31,776 nt of DNA from assembly GCA_002362735.1 (NCBI GenBank), contig DEUU01000105.1:7609-39384 (forward strand), written 5' to 3'. Each line of letters begins with the position of its first letter. Position 1 is the stretch's first letter. The notes beneath the pieces are model-generated. The model was not told the origin of the DNA. It searched no databases and worked only from the letters and a program-made list of their open reading frames with translations. The stretch is from Dehalococcoidia bacterium UBA3254. GTDB lineage: Bacteria; Chloroflexota; Dehalococcoidia; Dehalococcoidales; UBA3254. Shown here in pieces: positions 8,005 to 15,561 of the stretch. The position numbers and the translations under genes were made by a program.

Positions 8005-9535
8005 TTATGTGATCATTGGGAGTGGCATTTCAGGATTGTATACAGCCCTCCTTTCCCGTGAACAGGGAAGAGTGCTTATCATCACCAAAGGAAGCATCGA
8101 TGACTGCAATACCAAGCATGCTCAGGGTGGAATAGCAGCGCCTATAGGATTGAGCGACTCACCAGAGTTGCACTTTAAGGATACGATGAAAGCCGGCGAC
8201 GGCTTATGTGATCCTGAAGCGGCAAGGATCCTGGCAAATGAAGCACCGGACCGTATTTACGATCTGGTCCGATTCGGTGTTCCATTTGATACAGTTAATG
8301 GAGCCATTGCTTTAACGACTGAAGCTGCCCACAGTGTCCCCAGAGTGTTACATGCTGGGGGAGACGCAACCGGTGCACATATTGAAGCTACCTTGAGTTC
8401 TCGGGTCCGTGAACATAAAAACGATATCGTCGTTTTAGAATACTGTCTGGTAACAGAAATTGTTGTACAGAACGAGGTTGCCTTGGGAGTTAAAGCACTT
8501 GATCTGCGGACCGGTTCAATCCTGGAGTTTGAATGTAAGTACATGATACTGGCTACCGGCGGAGCCGGGCACCTTTATAAATATACTACCAATCCTGATG
8601 TGGCGACCGGTGATGGCGTACCACTGGCTTATCATGCTGGGGCTGAACTGACCGACATGGAATTCTATCAGTTCCATCCGACCGGGTTGCGTTTGCCGGG
8701 CGTACCTCCTTTTCTGATTTCAGAGGCGGTGAGAGGAGAAGGTGGTATTTTACGTAATGTCGAAGGAAACCGTTTTATGCAAGACTATACTCCGGAAGGA
8801 GAACTAGCTCCAAGAGATGTGGTGGCCCGGAGTATTCTCTTTGAAATGAGAAAGACGGGATCAGACCGGGTCTTTCTTGACGTGACTCATTTACCTGTGA
8901 AGGTTGTCACCACGCGGTTTCCAAATATCTATAAATATTGCTTTGACCATGGTCTTGACATAACCAAGGGATTAATACCCGTGGCGCCTGCCGCACATTA
9001 CATGATGGGTGGGGTTAAAACAAATACCTGGGGAGAGACGAATATCAGGGGTCTTTTTGCCGCCGGGGAAGTAGCCTGTACCGGAGTCCACGGCGCTAAT
9101 CGCCTCGCTTCCAATTCGATGCTGGAAACGCTCATCTTCAGTAAAAGAATCGTAGAAAAAACTGGAAATAATAATATCGAGACGTCTCCCCGACAGGTAA
9201 AAGAGATACGCACTTCTTTGGATGAGAGAAAAGCGGCAAAAACCGAAATTCCAGTCAATACCCGGGCTTTACAGGACTTAATGTGGAGCAAGGTCGGGAT
9301 TATCCGCGACGAGACCGGTCTTAACCAGGCAGTTGAACGGTTGGCAGCCTGGCAGCGCTGTTTACCGGAACCAACCGACCGTCCTTCTTATGAGTTAAAT
9401 AACCTTGTTTTAACGGCGAGACTGGTAGCTGAAGCGGCACTCATCCGCAAAGAGAGCCGAGGGGCCCATTTCCGATCGGATTTTCCTAAACATTCGGAAG
9501 ATTGGGAAAAACACATCACCTTTACCAGTCACTAG
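7991..9535 (+). CDS. nadB: L-aspartate oxidase
   Basis: First enzyme of de novo NAD synthesis: oxidises L-aspartate to iminoaspartate, passing electrons from FAD to O2 or fumarate. The FAD motif is VIIGSGISGLYTA. The block NTKHAQGG replaces the SHSVCAEGG of the neighbouring SdhA, so the covalent-FAD histidine position differs, as expected for NadB. Shared family blocks are QFHPTG, EAVRGEGGILRN, HYMMGGVKTN, GANRLASNSMLETL and RKESRGAHFRSDFP. Length (514 aa) is normal. It overlaps fumB by 14 bases and precedes nadC; quinolinate synthase (nadA) is not in the window. Placement behind fumarase and complex II suggests fumarate as the electron acceptor in an anaerobe. Confidence 0.93.
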   Translation: MNPYDYVIIGSGISGLYTALLSREQGRVLIITKGSIDDCNTKHAQGGIAAPIGLSDSPELHFKDTMKAGDGLCDPEAARILANEAPDRIYDLVRFGVPFDTVNGAIALTTEAAHSVPRVLHAGGDATGAHIEATLSSRVREHKNDIVVLEYCLVTEIVVQNEVALGVKALDLRTGSILEFECKYMILATGGAGHLYKYTTNPDVATGDGVPLAYHAGAELTDMEFYQFHPTGLRLPGVPPFLISEAVRGEGGILRNVEGNRFMQDYTPEGELAPRDVVARSILFEMRKTGSDRVFLDVTHLPVKVVTTRFPNIYKYCFDHGLDITKGLIPVAPAAHYMMGGVKTNTWGETNIRGLFAAGEVACTGVHGANRLASNSMLETLIFSKRIVEKTGNNNIETSPRQVKEIRTSLDERKAAKTEIPVNTRALQDLMWSKVGIIRDETGLNQAVERLAAWQRCLPEPTDRPSYELNNLVLTARLVAEAALIRKESRGAHFRSDFPKHSEDWEKHITFTSH

Positions 9536-9587
9536 TTATATAAACTAATGCTTGACTCGCAGAATTAACAGGAAAGATAAAAATAAA

Positions 9588-10466
9588 ATGGATACAAACA
9601 AGTTTCCGGGAGATTATCTGGAAGGGATAATAAATTCAGCCTTAAAAGAGGATACAGGCCGTGGAGATATTACCAGTGAAATTCTGGTGCCGTGTGAGAT
9701 GCTAGGTAGAGCTTATATGCAGGCCAAGGGCGCGGGGGTTATCGCAGGAACAGGTATAGTTGAAAGAGTGATGCTCAAGGTTGATCCGAAATTAGGAATT
9801 GATATTTTGATTAAAGATGGAAACCGGGTAAGGCCGGGTGATATTATTTTAAATATCTCCGGAAGTATCAGAAGTATTCTTAAAGCCGAACGAGTTGCTT
9901 TAAATTTTATTCAGCGTTTAAGTGGAATAGCCTCCACTACGGCGAGATATATTGAAGAGGTCCATGACCTCGGAGTAGAGATAGCGGATACGAGAAAGAC
10001 TACCCCGGGTCTGAGGTATTTGGAAAAATATGCCGTGAAGATGGGTGGAGGAAGAAACCATCGTATGGACCTGAACGATGCGGTATTAATTAAAGACAAC
10101 CATTTTGCAGCATTACGAGGTTTTGGAATGAGTTACAAGGAGATTGTAACCAAAGCCAAACAGAATGCGCCTCCGGAGGTGAAAGTGGAAGCTGAAGCCT
10201 GCAATCTGGAAGAAGTATCAGATGCACTGGAAGCCGGAATTGACATAATTATGTTAGACAATATGCCAGCGAGTGATATGAATCGGGCAGTGGAAATGAT
10301 CTCCGGCAGGGCAGAAGTAGAAGCCTCTGGAGGTATTAATTTAAACAATGTCCGGGAAGTGGCAGAGACAGGCGTTGATTTTATCTCGGTAGGGGCGCTG
10401 ACCCATTCGTATAATTCGCTTGATATCAGCCTTGAAATAGAGCCTCAGACTTTAAAGCTATTCTAG
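9588..10466 (+). CDS. nadC: Nicotinate-nucleotide diphosphorylase (carboxylating), quinolinate phosphoribosyltransferase
   Basis: Converts quinolinate and PRPP to nicotinate mononucleotide, CO2 and PPi. Conserved blocks are LNFIQRLSGIAS, DTRKTTPGLRYLEKYAV, GGGRNHRMDLNDAVLIKDNH and EASGGINLNNV...GVDFISVGALTHS. ATG 9588 gives 292 residues, close to the family norm. The frame is open back to TTG 9552, but those 12 residues are highly charged and unlike the family. AGGA at 9570 is rather distant, so the start is not certain. It is the last gene of the run from malic enzyme. Its end overlaps the convergent cbiO end by nine bases. Confidence 0.93.
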   Translation: MDTNKFPGDYLEGIINSALKEDTGRGDITSEILVPCEMLGRAYMQAKGAGVIAGTGIVERVMLKVDPKLGIDILIKDGNRVRPGDIILNISGSIRSILKAERVALNFIQRLSGIASTTARYIEEVHDLGVEIADTRKTTPGLRYLEKYAVKMGGGRNHRMDLNDAVLIKDNHFAALRGFGMSYKEIVTKAKQNAPPEVKVEAEACNLEEVSDALEAGIDIIMLDNMPASDMNRAVEMISGRAEVEASGGINLNNVREVAETGVDFISVGALTHSYNSLDISLEIEPQTLKLF

Positions 10467-11312
10467 GTTTTCAGCGTGTTGATGCGCGTGCTCGTGGACA
10501 TGAGGATGACGATGAATCAATTCCTTATGTCTGTGAGAATGCTCATGAATAAGATTTGTCCGCAGAAGAAAATCAGGATCGGTGAGAAACTCATCCGGCG
10601 GTCCATCGGCGATAACATTATGTTCATTCCCAATAACAATAATTCGAGTTGCTAATTCATCCACGATATCCAGATCCTGAGTACTGAAAACCAGGCATTT
10701 GTCTATTTTTGACCATCGAAGCAGAAAATCAATCAGGTTTCCCTGGCTGTAAGGATCAAGACCATTCGTTGGTTCATCGAGAAGAAGAACCTCAGGCCGG
10801 AGAGACAGAACGCTTGCTAATGCAACTTTCTTTTTCTCCCCTCCAGATAAAAGGAATGGCGGACGATTTTTTAACGGAACAAGGTCCAGGAGATCCAGAA
10901 CCTCATTACCCCGCGATATTACTTCTTCTTTTGAGATATTAAGCTGAAGAGGACCAAAAACGACTTCTTCCCAAACGGTGGGAGAAAAAAGCTGTACCTC
11001 CGGGTCTTGAAAAACCATTCCAACTCTACGACGAAATTCCCTTGTGAATATTTTATCTTCCAGTATTTCTTTAGATATGAGTCTCTGGAACGCCCAGAAT
11101 TCGCCATGATCAGGAATAATAAGTCCGTCCAGAATTTTGAGAAGAGTACTCTTTCCGGTGCCGTTGGCCCCTAATACAGCGACGAATTCACCGGGGTAGA
11201 TGGAAAGATTAATATGACTCAGCGCTGGAATATTTCCAGGATACTGAAATTGTATATCGTTTAACTGAAATACTGGCATTTTGTTAATTTTATTTAATGA
11301 TAATTTATCCAT
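10458..11312 (-). CDS. cbiO: Nickel/cobalt ECF transporter ATP-binding protein
   Basis: ATPase of an energy-coupling-factor metal importer. Walker A is GANGTGKST (48-56), Q-loop VFQDPEVQLFSP (99-110), signature LSGGE (154-158) and Walker B VLLLDEP (174-180). The D-loop is GLDP. The switch position usually filled by His (STHDLD) is Gln here (STQDLD, Q211). The tail 255-279 has 11 histidines, alternating with other residues, a plausible metal-binding tail. The start overlaps the cbiQ end; an internal Met (12) at 11279 is an alternative, and neither has a clear ribosome site. It is last in a cbiM-cbiQ-cbiO set. Metal (Ni or Co) is not decided by this protein. Confidence 0.9.
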   Translation of the reverse strand: MDKLSLNKINKMPVFQLNDIQFQYPGNIPALSHINLSIYPGEFVAVLGANGTGKSTLLKILDGLIIPDHGEFWAFQRLISKEILEDKIFTREFRRRVGMVFQDPEVQLFSPTVWEEVVFGPLQLNISKEEVISRGNEVLDLLDLVPLKNRPPFLLSGGEKKKVALASVLSLRPEVLLLDEPTNGLDPYSQGNLIDFLLRWSKIDKCLVFSTQDLDIVDELATRIIVIGNEHNVIADGPPDEFLTDPDFLLRTNLIHEHSHRHKELIHRHPHVHEHAHQHAENLE

Positions 11313-12112
11313 AACATACAGAAAATTGTGCTCAAAATAAGGATTAGCCCGATATAGTCTTCTCGTTTCATTTTGAGGTCATATAAGATGACTGACTCCT
11401 CTCGATAACCTCTGGAGAGCATCGAGAGAAATACTTCTTCTCCCAGATGCTGAGATTTGGAAAATAAGACAGCCATGGAACTCGTCAACCAGACACGGTC
11501 TTCCTTACCAGAGAAAGTACCCAAACTTCGGCTTCGGCGAGCCAAAAACATTGAATTTGCGGTATGCAGAAAAAGAAAAATATAACGATACGTCATCCCC
11601 AAAATATCTATTATGATAGAAGGCAGGTGAAACCAGCGCAATGATAACAGAATCTTTGACCATGGTGTAGTAAGGATGAGAAGCAAACCTGTTGAAATAG
11701 AATCCGTGACTCTGAGGAAAAGAAAACCGGAACTTCTGGCGCCCTGTACGGTGATGATGACTTTGTCCGAAATCGATATTAGAAGGTCTCCGGGTGTAAT
11801 GAAAAGTGCCGGTAGCGCGATGACCAGGGTAAAAATCGGAATAAAGAGGAACATCCTTTTCAAAAAATAGGACACAGGAATTCTGGAAAATATGCCCAGA
11901 AGAAATATTATGCTCAGGATAAAAAGAAGTATCCAGATATTCTGTGATAATCCTACTATCACGACCAGGAAGATACAGCCAAGTGTTTTAATACGGGGGT
12001 CCAATTTCTGTAAAATCCCACGAGCCTGATAGAGTTCATGCGTCAAGAATACAGACTCCAGAACTCGCGTGAAACCTGATATATTTCTGATTAGAAAGCT
12101 TTCATTTTTCAA
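11294..12112 (-). CDS. cbiQ: Nickel/cobalt ECF transporter transmembrane protein
   Basis: T component that couples the ATPase to the metal-binding membrane subunit. About five hydrophobic helices are seen (roughly 43-75, 85-107, 120-145, 160-185 and 250-270). ARRSRSLGTF and the downstream SRGYREE are the two short Arg-containing coupling motifs that contact the ATPase. The N-terminal LDPRIKTLG is typical of EcfT/CbiQ. Length (272 aa) is normal. Its stop overlaps the cbiO start, and its start overlaps the cbiM stop by four bases, giving a tight operon. Confidence 0.88.
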   Translation of the reverse strand: MKNESFLIRNISGFTRVLESVFLTHELYQARGILQKLDPRIKTLGCIFLVVIVGLSQNIWILLFILSIIFLLGIFSRIPVSYFLKRMFLFIPIFTLVIALPALFITPGDLLISISDKVIITVQGARSSGFLFLRVTDSISTGLLLILTTPWSKILLSLRWFHLPSIIIDILGMTYRYIFLFLHTANSMFLARRSRSLGTFSGKEDRVWLTSSMAVLFSKSQHLGEEVFLSMLSRGYREESVILYDLKMKREDYIGLILILSTIFCMLWINYH

Positions 12113-13140
12113 TCTAAATATTCACTTTTACCCGGGATATTTGGCCCAGAGGTATTCTTTCCGATTACCCATCGGCCGAACATCCAGAGAAGAGAAGAAA
12201 TTAGAATAACTCCTAACAGGGCAGATAAAATATACCCAATAACGGCACCCATACGAGGGAACCCGTAATCTGGTAAAGGAGCCGGCCACCATCCAGATAG
12301 ATGTTCTATACCTTGAGGAATGATACCGAGTCCCATTTGCTTAAGTTCATCAATCCCCCACTCGCCCCAGGCTGTACCGGATGCCAGAAGGCCGATCGGA
12401 GAGACCAACGCGATCACTCCAAGGACTCCCCAGAGAAGCCAGGTCCTGCTCTCTTTTTTATTCTTATTATTTGTCTTGATAAGGTTGGGATGAGTCCTTT
12501 GCAAATAAGAAAATATACCTCCCGTCACTATTGCTTCTACTGGACCTGCAATTAAAAGATGGCCGATTAACATAGCGGGTAAAGCCACGCTTAAACCATA
12601 AGGGGCATAAAGGGGAGTCCCATCATTTGCATGGAATAATATAGGCTGAATTCCTAGTTCAAAGCCGGTTAGAATAGATGCAATTATCATAGCAAAATAG
12701 CTGCCAATAATGACTCCAATTAAACGGCGGGGCGAAGTTGGCTCTGAAGTTCCAGCAACTACCCTGTAAATAAAATAACCTGAAATAGGCAGTACGATTG
12801 CCATATTAAAACAATTAGCTCCGAGAGTGATTAAACCTCCATCCCCGAAAAATAACGCCTGGATACTCAATACTACCGTAATCCCCAATATAGCGGCCCA
12901 GGGACCGAGTATAATAGCAATAAGGGTACCGCCCACTGCATGCCCGGTAGTGCCTCCGGGAAGGGGAATATTAAACATCATTAAGACGAAAATGAAGGCG
13001 GACAGGAGACCGAGTAGGGGTACGGTTTTATGAGTGAGTACCTTACGGATACGATTCACGGCAAGATACCAGAAGGGTATTGAAGCAGCATAAAGGGTGC
13101 CACAAGTTGCAGGACTTAAGTATCCGTCTGGAATGTGCAT
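12109..13140 (-). CDS. cbiM: Nickel/cobalt ECF transporter substrate-binding subunit, CbiM/NikM with fused C-terminal extension
   Basis: Metal-capturing membrane subunit. It starts MHIPDGYLSP, the invariant N-terminus in which Met1/His2 and the following region bind Ni2+ or Co2+; this fixes the start, and AGGAGG lies five bases upstream. GGTTGHAVGGTL and LGANCFNMA are CbiM core motifs. Six to seven helices fill residues 1-215. After a basic linker (KTNNKNKKES, about 224-233) come two more hydrophobic segments (about 236-255 and 305-330), which resemble the small N component (CbiN/NikN, PDGLE-like) fused on. That fusion explains the absence of a separate N gene. The upstream palindrome and the adjacent Fur-family gene make nickel slightly more likely than cobalt. 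Confidence 0.9.
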   Translation of the reverse strand: MHIPDGYLSPATCGTLYAASIPFWYLAVNRIRKVLTHKTVPLLGLLSAFIFVLMMFNIPLPGGTTGHAVGGTLIAIILGPWAAILGITVVLSIQALFFGDGGLITLGANCFNMAIVLPISGYFIYRVVAGTSEPTSPRRLIGVIIGSYFAMIIASILTGFELGIQPILFHANDGTPLYAPYGLSVALPAMLIGHLLIAGPVEAIVTGGIFSYLQRTHPNLIKTNNKNKKESRTWLLWGVLGVIALVSPIGLLASGTAWGEWGIDELKQMGLGIIPQGIEHLSGWWPAPLPDYGFPRMGAVIGYILSALLGVILISSLLWMFGRWVIGKNTSGPNIPGKSEYLD

Positions 13141-13156
13141 TGTATCCTCCTGTTAA

Positions 13157-13173
13157 ATGCAACCAGTTGCAAC
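13157..13173 (-). promoter_or_regulatory. Operator-like palindrome upstream of cbiM
   Basis: TGCAAC-CA-GTTGCA (13158-13171) is a perfect 6-bp inverted repeat in an ATGCAA-N4-TTGCAA arrangement. It lies just downstream of a -10-like TACAAT (read on the minus strand, 13184-13179) and before the cbiM ribosome site. The core TGCAmCyAGTTGCAA is repeated before the Fur-family gene at 13622. The TTGCAA half-site resembles the Nur box described in Streptomyces (that box has N5; this has N4). Confidence 0.7.
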
Positions 13174-13202
13174 GCTAAATTGTAAAAAATATATAGGCAG
13201 GA

Positions 13203-13616
13203 TCAGATTTGACCCTGGCAATGCTTACAGAGCCCGTTGATGACGAGATGGGTAAACTCGATCTTAAATCCGTATTCTTCGTTTAGAAGCTTTTCTACCG
13301 GAATGAAAATGGAATTTGAACATTCAATCGTTTGCCCGCATTTGCAGCAGACCAGATGATGGTGATGTCCTTCTTCAGCGTGATGGTAAATGAAATGATC
13401 TGAGGACTCACTTTTAATAACGCAGCCATTTTGTTCAAGCAAGTCCAGGGTTCGATAAATCGTTGACTTGTTTACGCCGGGCATTTTCCTTTGCATGGAA
13501 CGGATGATGTCTTCAGCCGTCAGATGATTTCCTTCTTCATGAATGATTTCAACGATCATCCTTCTCTGAGGAGTTAACTTTAGTCCTTTTTCTTTAAGTG
13601 TTTTAAGACAACTCAT
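13203..13616 (-). CDS. Fur-family metal-responsive transcriptional repressor (Nur-like by context)
   Basis: Metalloregulator of the Fur superfamily. From ATG 13616 it has 137 residues. An N-terminal winged helix (GLKLTPQRRMIVEII, KSTIYRTLDLLEQNG) binds DNA. The metal/dimer domain has YHHAEEGHHHHLVCCKCG and a C-terminal LCKHC, giving two CxxC pairs for structural zinc plus a His cluster. The frame extends to 13646, but that extension runs through the operator and promoter, and the leaderless-like position is unlikely, so 13616 is preferred. It sits directly upstream of cbiMQO on the same strand. The shared palindromes suggest it represses itself and the importer when nickel (or cobalt) is plentiful. 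Zur, Mur or PerR cannot be excluded on sequence alone. Confidence 0.85.
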   Translation of the reverse strand: MSCLKTLKEKGLKLTPQRRMIVEIIHEEGNHLTAEDIIRSMQRKMPGVNKSTIYRTLDLLEQNGCVIKSESSDHFIYHHAEEGHHHHLVCCKCGQTIECSNSIFIPVEKLLNEEYGFKIEFTHLVINGLCKHCQGQI

Positions 13617-13621
13617 TGTTA

Positions 13622-13637
13622 TTGCACCTAGTTGCAA
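13622..13637 (-). promoter_or_regulatory. Operator-like palindrome upstream of the Fur-family gene
   Basis: TTGCAC-CTAG-TTGCAA (plus-strand reading) is a near-perfect inverted repeat. It shares 13 of 15 core bases with the site before cbiM, and lies between the -10 box and the start codon at 13616. This is the usual place for an autorepressor site. Confidence 0.7.
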
Positions 13638-13666
13638 ATATACCATATTCAGGTAAAAACTATCAA
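13637..13666 (-). promoter_or_regulatory. Promoter of the Fur-family gene
   Basis: Read on the minus strand: -35 TTGATA (13666-13661), 18-bp spacer, -10 TATATT (13642-13637). The palindromic operator abuts the -10 box, so repressor binding would block the polymerase. Confidence 0.55.
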
Positions 13667-13703
13667 TAGATATCAGAAAGTTAAACAGTTCAGTAATAAA
13701 AAG

Positions 13704-14153
13704 TTATGACGATTCCCGGGTATCCAGAGTGATAGTTACCGGTCCGTCATTGTGAATTTCAACCAGCATATGAGTCTGAAAACGGCCGGTCTCAATTTTC
13801 AATCCGGTAATACGAAGCTCATGAACAAATTCGTTAAAAAGCTCCTCAGCCAGAATAGGAGGAGCAGCATTTGTAAAACTGGGTCGGCGGCCTTTTCGTG
13901 AATCCGCAAGAAGGGTAAACTGGCTGATCACAAGTAATTCGCCCCGAACATCCAGAGCCGAAAGGTTGAATTTACCTTCAGCATCTGAAAATGTCCGCAA
14001 GCCAGTTACTTTTTGGGAAAGATATTGAACATCCTTAATTGTGTCTCCACTGGCAATTCCAACCAGAACAACTAAACCCGCGCCGATACGGCCAACCGTC
14101 TCACCATCAACGGTAACAGAAGCTCTAACTACTCGCTGTAAGACTGCCTTCAA
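13704..14153 (-). CDS. dtd: D-aminoacyl-tRNA deacylase
   Basis: Hydrolyses D-amino acids (and glycine mischarged on tRNA-Ala) from tRNA. It begins MKAVLQRVVRASVTVDGE, the family N-terminus. SQFTLLAD and the cross-subunit Gly-cisPro motif GPVT (in NDGPVTITLD) form the active site; KGRRPSFTNAAPP is also conserved. Length (149 aa) matches the family. It lies between the SDR terminator and the Fur-family gene on the same strand, with a 57-bp gap to the latter (to 13646 in the longer frame). Confidence 0.95.
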   Translation of the reverse strand: MKAVLQRVVRASVTVDGETVGRIGAGLVVLVGIASGDTIKDVQYLSQKVTGLRTFSDAEGKFNLSALDVRGELLVISQFTLLADSRKGRRPSFTNAAPPILAEELFNEFVHELRITGLKIETGRFQTHMLVEIHNDGPVTITLDTRESS

Positions 14154-14172
14154 GTTAATACCTCTTCAAAAC

Positions 14173-14202
14173 AAAAGAAGGGGATATTAATCCCCCTCTT
14201 TT
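14173..14202 (-). terminator. Intrinsic terminator between the SDR gene and dtd
   Basis: Two 13-base arms (14173-14185 and 14190-14202) pair with one mismatch around a 4-base loop; the centre is GGGGAT/ATCCCC and the outer part is A/T rich. On the minus strand the hairpin ends in TTTTGTTTTG, a good uridine tail. It lies 24 bases after the SDR stop and before dtd. Confidence 0.8.
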
Positions 14203-14225
14203 ACTAAATATATTTATTTTAAAAT

Positions 14226-14963
14226 TTATTTCCAGGAGCCAAAGGTTTCTTTGCAAAGAGCCTGGTCAAAAATCTTACCTGTGGTCACAGTTGGATCAGC
14301 CTCTGCCATCTTAGCGCAATAGACACCCCACATCTCAGGCTCTTCCCAGTCACTCATATCCGTTCTACCGTCCATGAAACCGGCAACGACTTCAGTTTTT
14401 GCGAAGAAAGGACGCATTGCAGTAATCGAGATATTACTTTTTCGCATCTCACGGGCCAGACCGGTTGTAAATCTTTCAACGGCTGCCTTTGTAGCTCCAT
14501 ATGCCACGCTCATTTGAACTCTCAAAGCCAAAATCGAAGACATATTGATGATGATACCGCTATTTCTCTCGATCATATGAGGCAGCACGGCATGAGCACA
14601 GTAAGCGGTACCGGTCAAATTGACATTAATGATCAAATTCCATCTTCGCAGGGGCATCTCTGAAAATCGATCTGGCGCGGTAACTCCGGCATTATTGACC
14701 AGAATATCAATCTTACCTAACTCTGCAATCCCCTTTTTAACCATGGCTTCTACGTCAGCTTCTACTGAGATATCTCCACCCGAGGTGGTAGCGCGTCTAC
14801 CCAAGGCTTCAACTTCCTTGGCGACGGCGGCGAGTTTGCCGTCTTCTATCACTCTGTCAGCTAACAGAATATCGGCGCCTTCTTTAGCTAACCCGAGGGC
14901 AATTGCTCGACCTAATCCTTGTCGGGCCCCTGTAACCAGAGCAACCTTACCATTCAATGCCAT
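14226..14963 (-). CDS. Short-chain dehydrogenase/reductase (SDR family)
   Basis: Classical SDR oxidoreductase of 245 residues. The cofactor loop is TGARQGLG (11-18). D36 at the end of strand 2 (LLADR) suggests NAD(H) preference. NNAG (90-93), N114, S142/S143, Y155 and K159 (YGATK) supply the catalytic tetrad. GGAG lies seven bases before the ATG. Flanked by its own terminator downstream and a promoter-like region upstream, it appears monocistronic, divergent from the winged-helix gene at 15218. The substrate is not identifiable; FabG-like reductases are similar, but there are no fatty-acid genes nearby. Confidence 0.88.
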   Translation of the reverse strand: MALNGKVALVTGARQGLGRAIALGLAKEGADILLADRVIEDGKLAAVAKEVEALGRRATTSGGDISVEADVEAMVKKGIAELGKIDILVNNAGVTAPDRFSEMPLRRWNLIINVNLTGTAYCAHAVLPHMIERNSGIIINMSSILALRVQMSVAYGATKAAVERFTTGLAREMRKSNISITAMRPFFAKTEVVAGFMDGRTDMSDWEEPEMWGVYCAKMAEADPTVTTGKIFDQALCKETFGSWK

Positions 14964-14991
14964 TACAAATCTCCTTTTCTAAATAATAGGC

Positions 14992-15021
14992 TAAATAATG
15001 ATAATAAACATATTTCGTCAA
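14992..15021 (-). promoter_or_regulatory. Possible promoter of the SDR gene
   Basis: On the minus strand: TTGACG (15021-15016), 18-bp spacer, TATTTA (14997-14992), about 30 bases before the start codon. The -35 is good and the -10 weak. Confidence 0.4.
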
Positions 15022-15155
15022 GCGGATAAGAATGCCATTTGAACCATATCTATTCTATCACAAGGTTACTCATTTTACTAGAATATGCACGATGTGGATA
15101 CACTATATGGAGATTATTTGGCACTTAAAAATATTCCCAAATATATTCGAAAAAT

Positions 15156-15190
15156 GGTACTTGACAAAGTACCGTCAATAGTACTATAGT
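15156..15190 (+). promoter_or_regulatory. Promoter with overlapping GTAC palindromes for the two small regulators
   Basis: -35 TTGACA (15161-15166), 18-bp spacer, -10 TATAGT (15185-15190). A perfect inverted repeat GGTACTT-GACA-AAGTACC (15156-15173) covers the -35, and a perfect 10-base palindrome ATAGTACTAT (15178-15187) covers the -10. Both share AGTAC/GTACT, suggesting a cooperative operator, most simply for the DNA-binding protein encoded just downstream. Confidence 0.75.
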
Positions 15191-15217
15191 AAGCTTCTAA
15201 GTTGAGGGACCGATAAT

Positions 15218-15496
15218 TTGAGAGTTAATAGAAGACGTTCCGATATAGAAATTATTGCCGAAATGCTAAAGGTCGGCGAAAATGGCGCTGGAAAAACAGA
15301 GATAATGTACAGCGTCAATATGAGTTATAATCAAATTCAGAAATACCTCGGTTATTTGCTTAGCGAAGGATTCATTGATACCATAAAAATAGGAAACCCA
15401 TGCGTTTATTACAGGGTAACAGAGAAAGGCGAGAAACTGCTACATCTCCTGAGCAGTGTAAAAGAGATGCTCGGACTGGATGAATTTGAAATCTAG
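15218..15496 (+). CDS. Winged-helix DNA-binding protein (archaeal-type HTH)
   Basis: 92-residue protein with the layout of small archaeal-type winged-helix regulators: RRRSDIEIIAEMLKVGENGAGKTEIMYSVNMSYNQIQKYLGYLLSEGFI, then a wing (YYRVTEKGEKLLHLL) and a short acidic C-terminus. The recognition helix is about 33-47. The start is TTG 15218, with GAGGG nine bases upstream; no alternative is closer. It is preceded by a promoter with two GTAC palindromes, so autorepression is likely. The next gene on this strand is another small DNA-binding protein. No sensor domain is visible. Confidence 0.8.
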   Translation: MRVNRRRSDIEIIAEMLKVGENGAGKTEIMYSVNMSYNQIQKYLGYLLSEGFIDTIKIGNPCVYYRVTEKGEKLLHLLSSVKEMLGLDEFEI

Positions 15497-15561
15497 GTCA
15501 GTTACCACATATCCAACGGCAAGTTACATGGAAGAATTTAGAGCGACTTAAAGGAATTAAG

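Noticed and set aside
9552..9587. TTG start giving a 12-residue longer NadC
   Set aside because: No ribosome site, highly charged leader unlike the family; ATG 9588 gives the usual length.
13617..13646. Longer start for the Fur-family protein
   Set aside because: The added codons run through the operator and the -10 box; start at 13616 places the control sites upstream.
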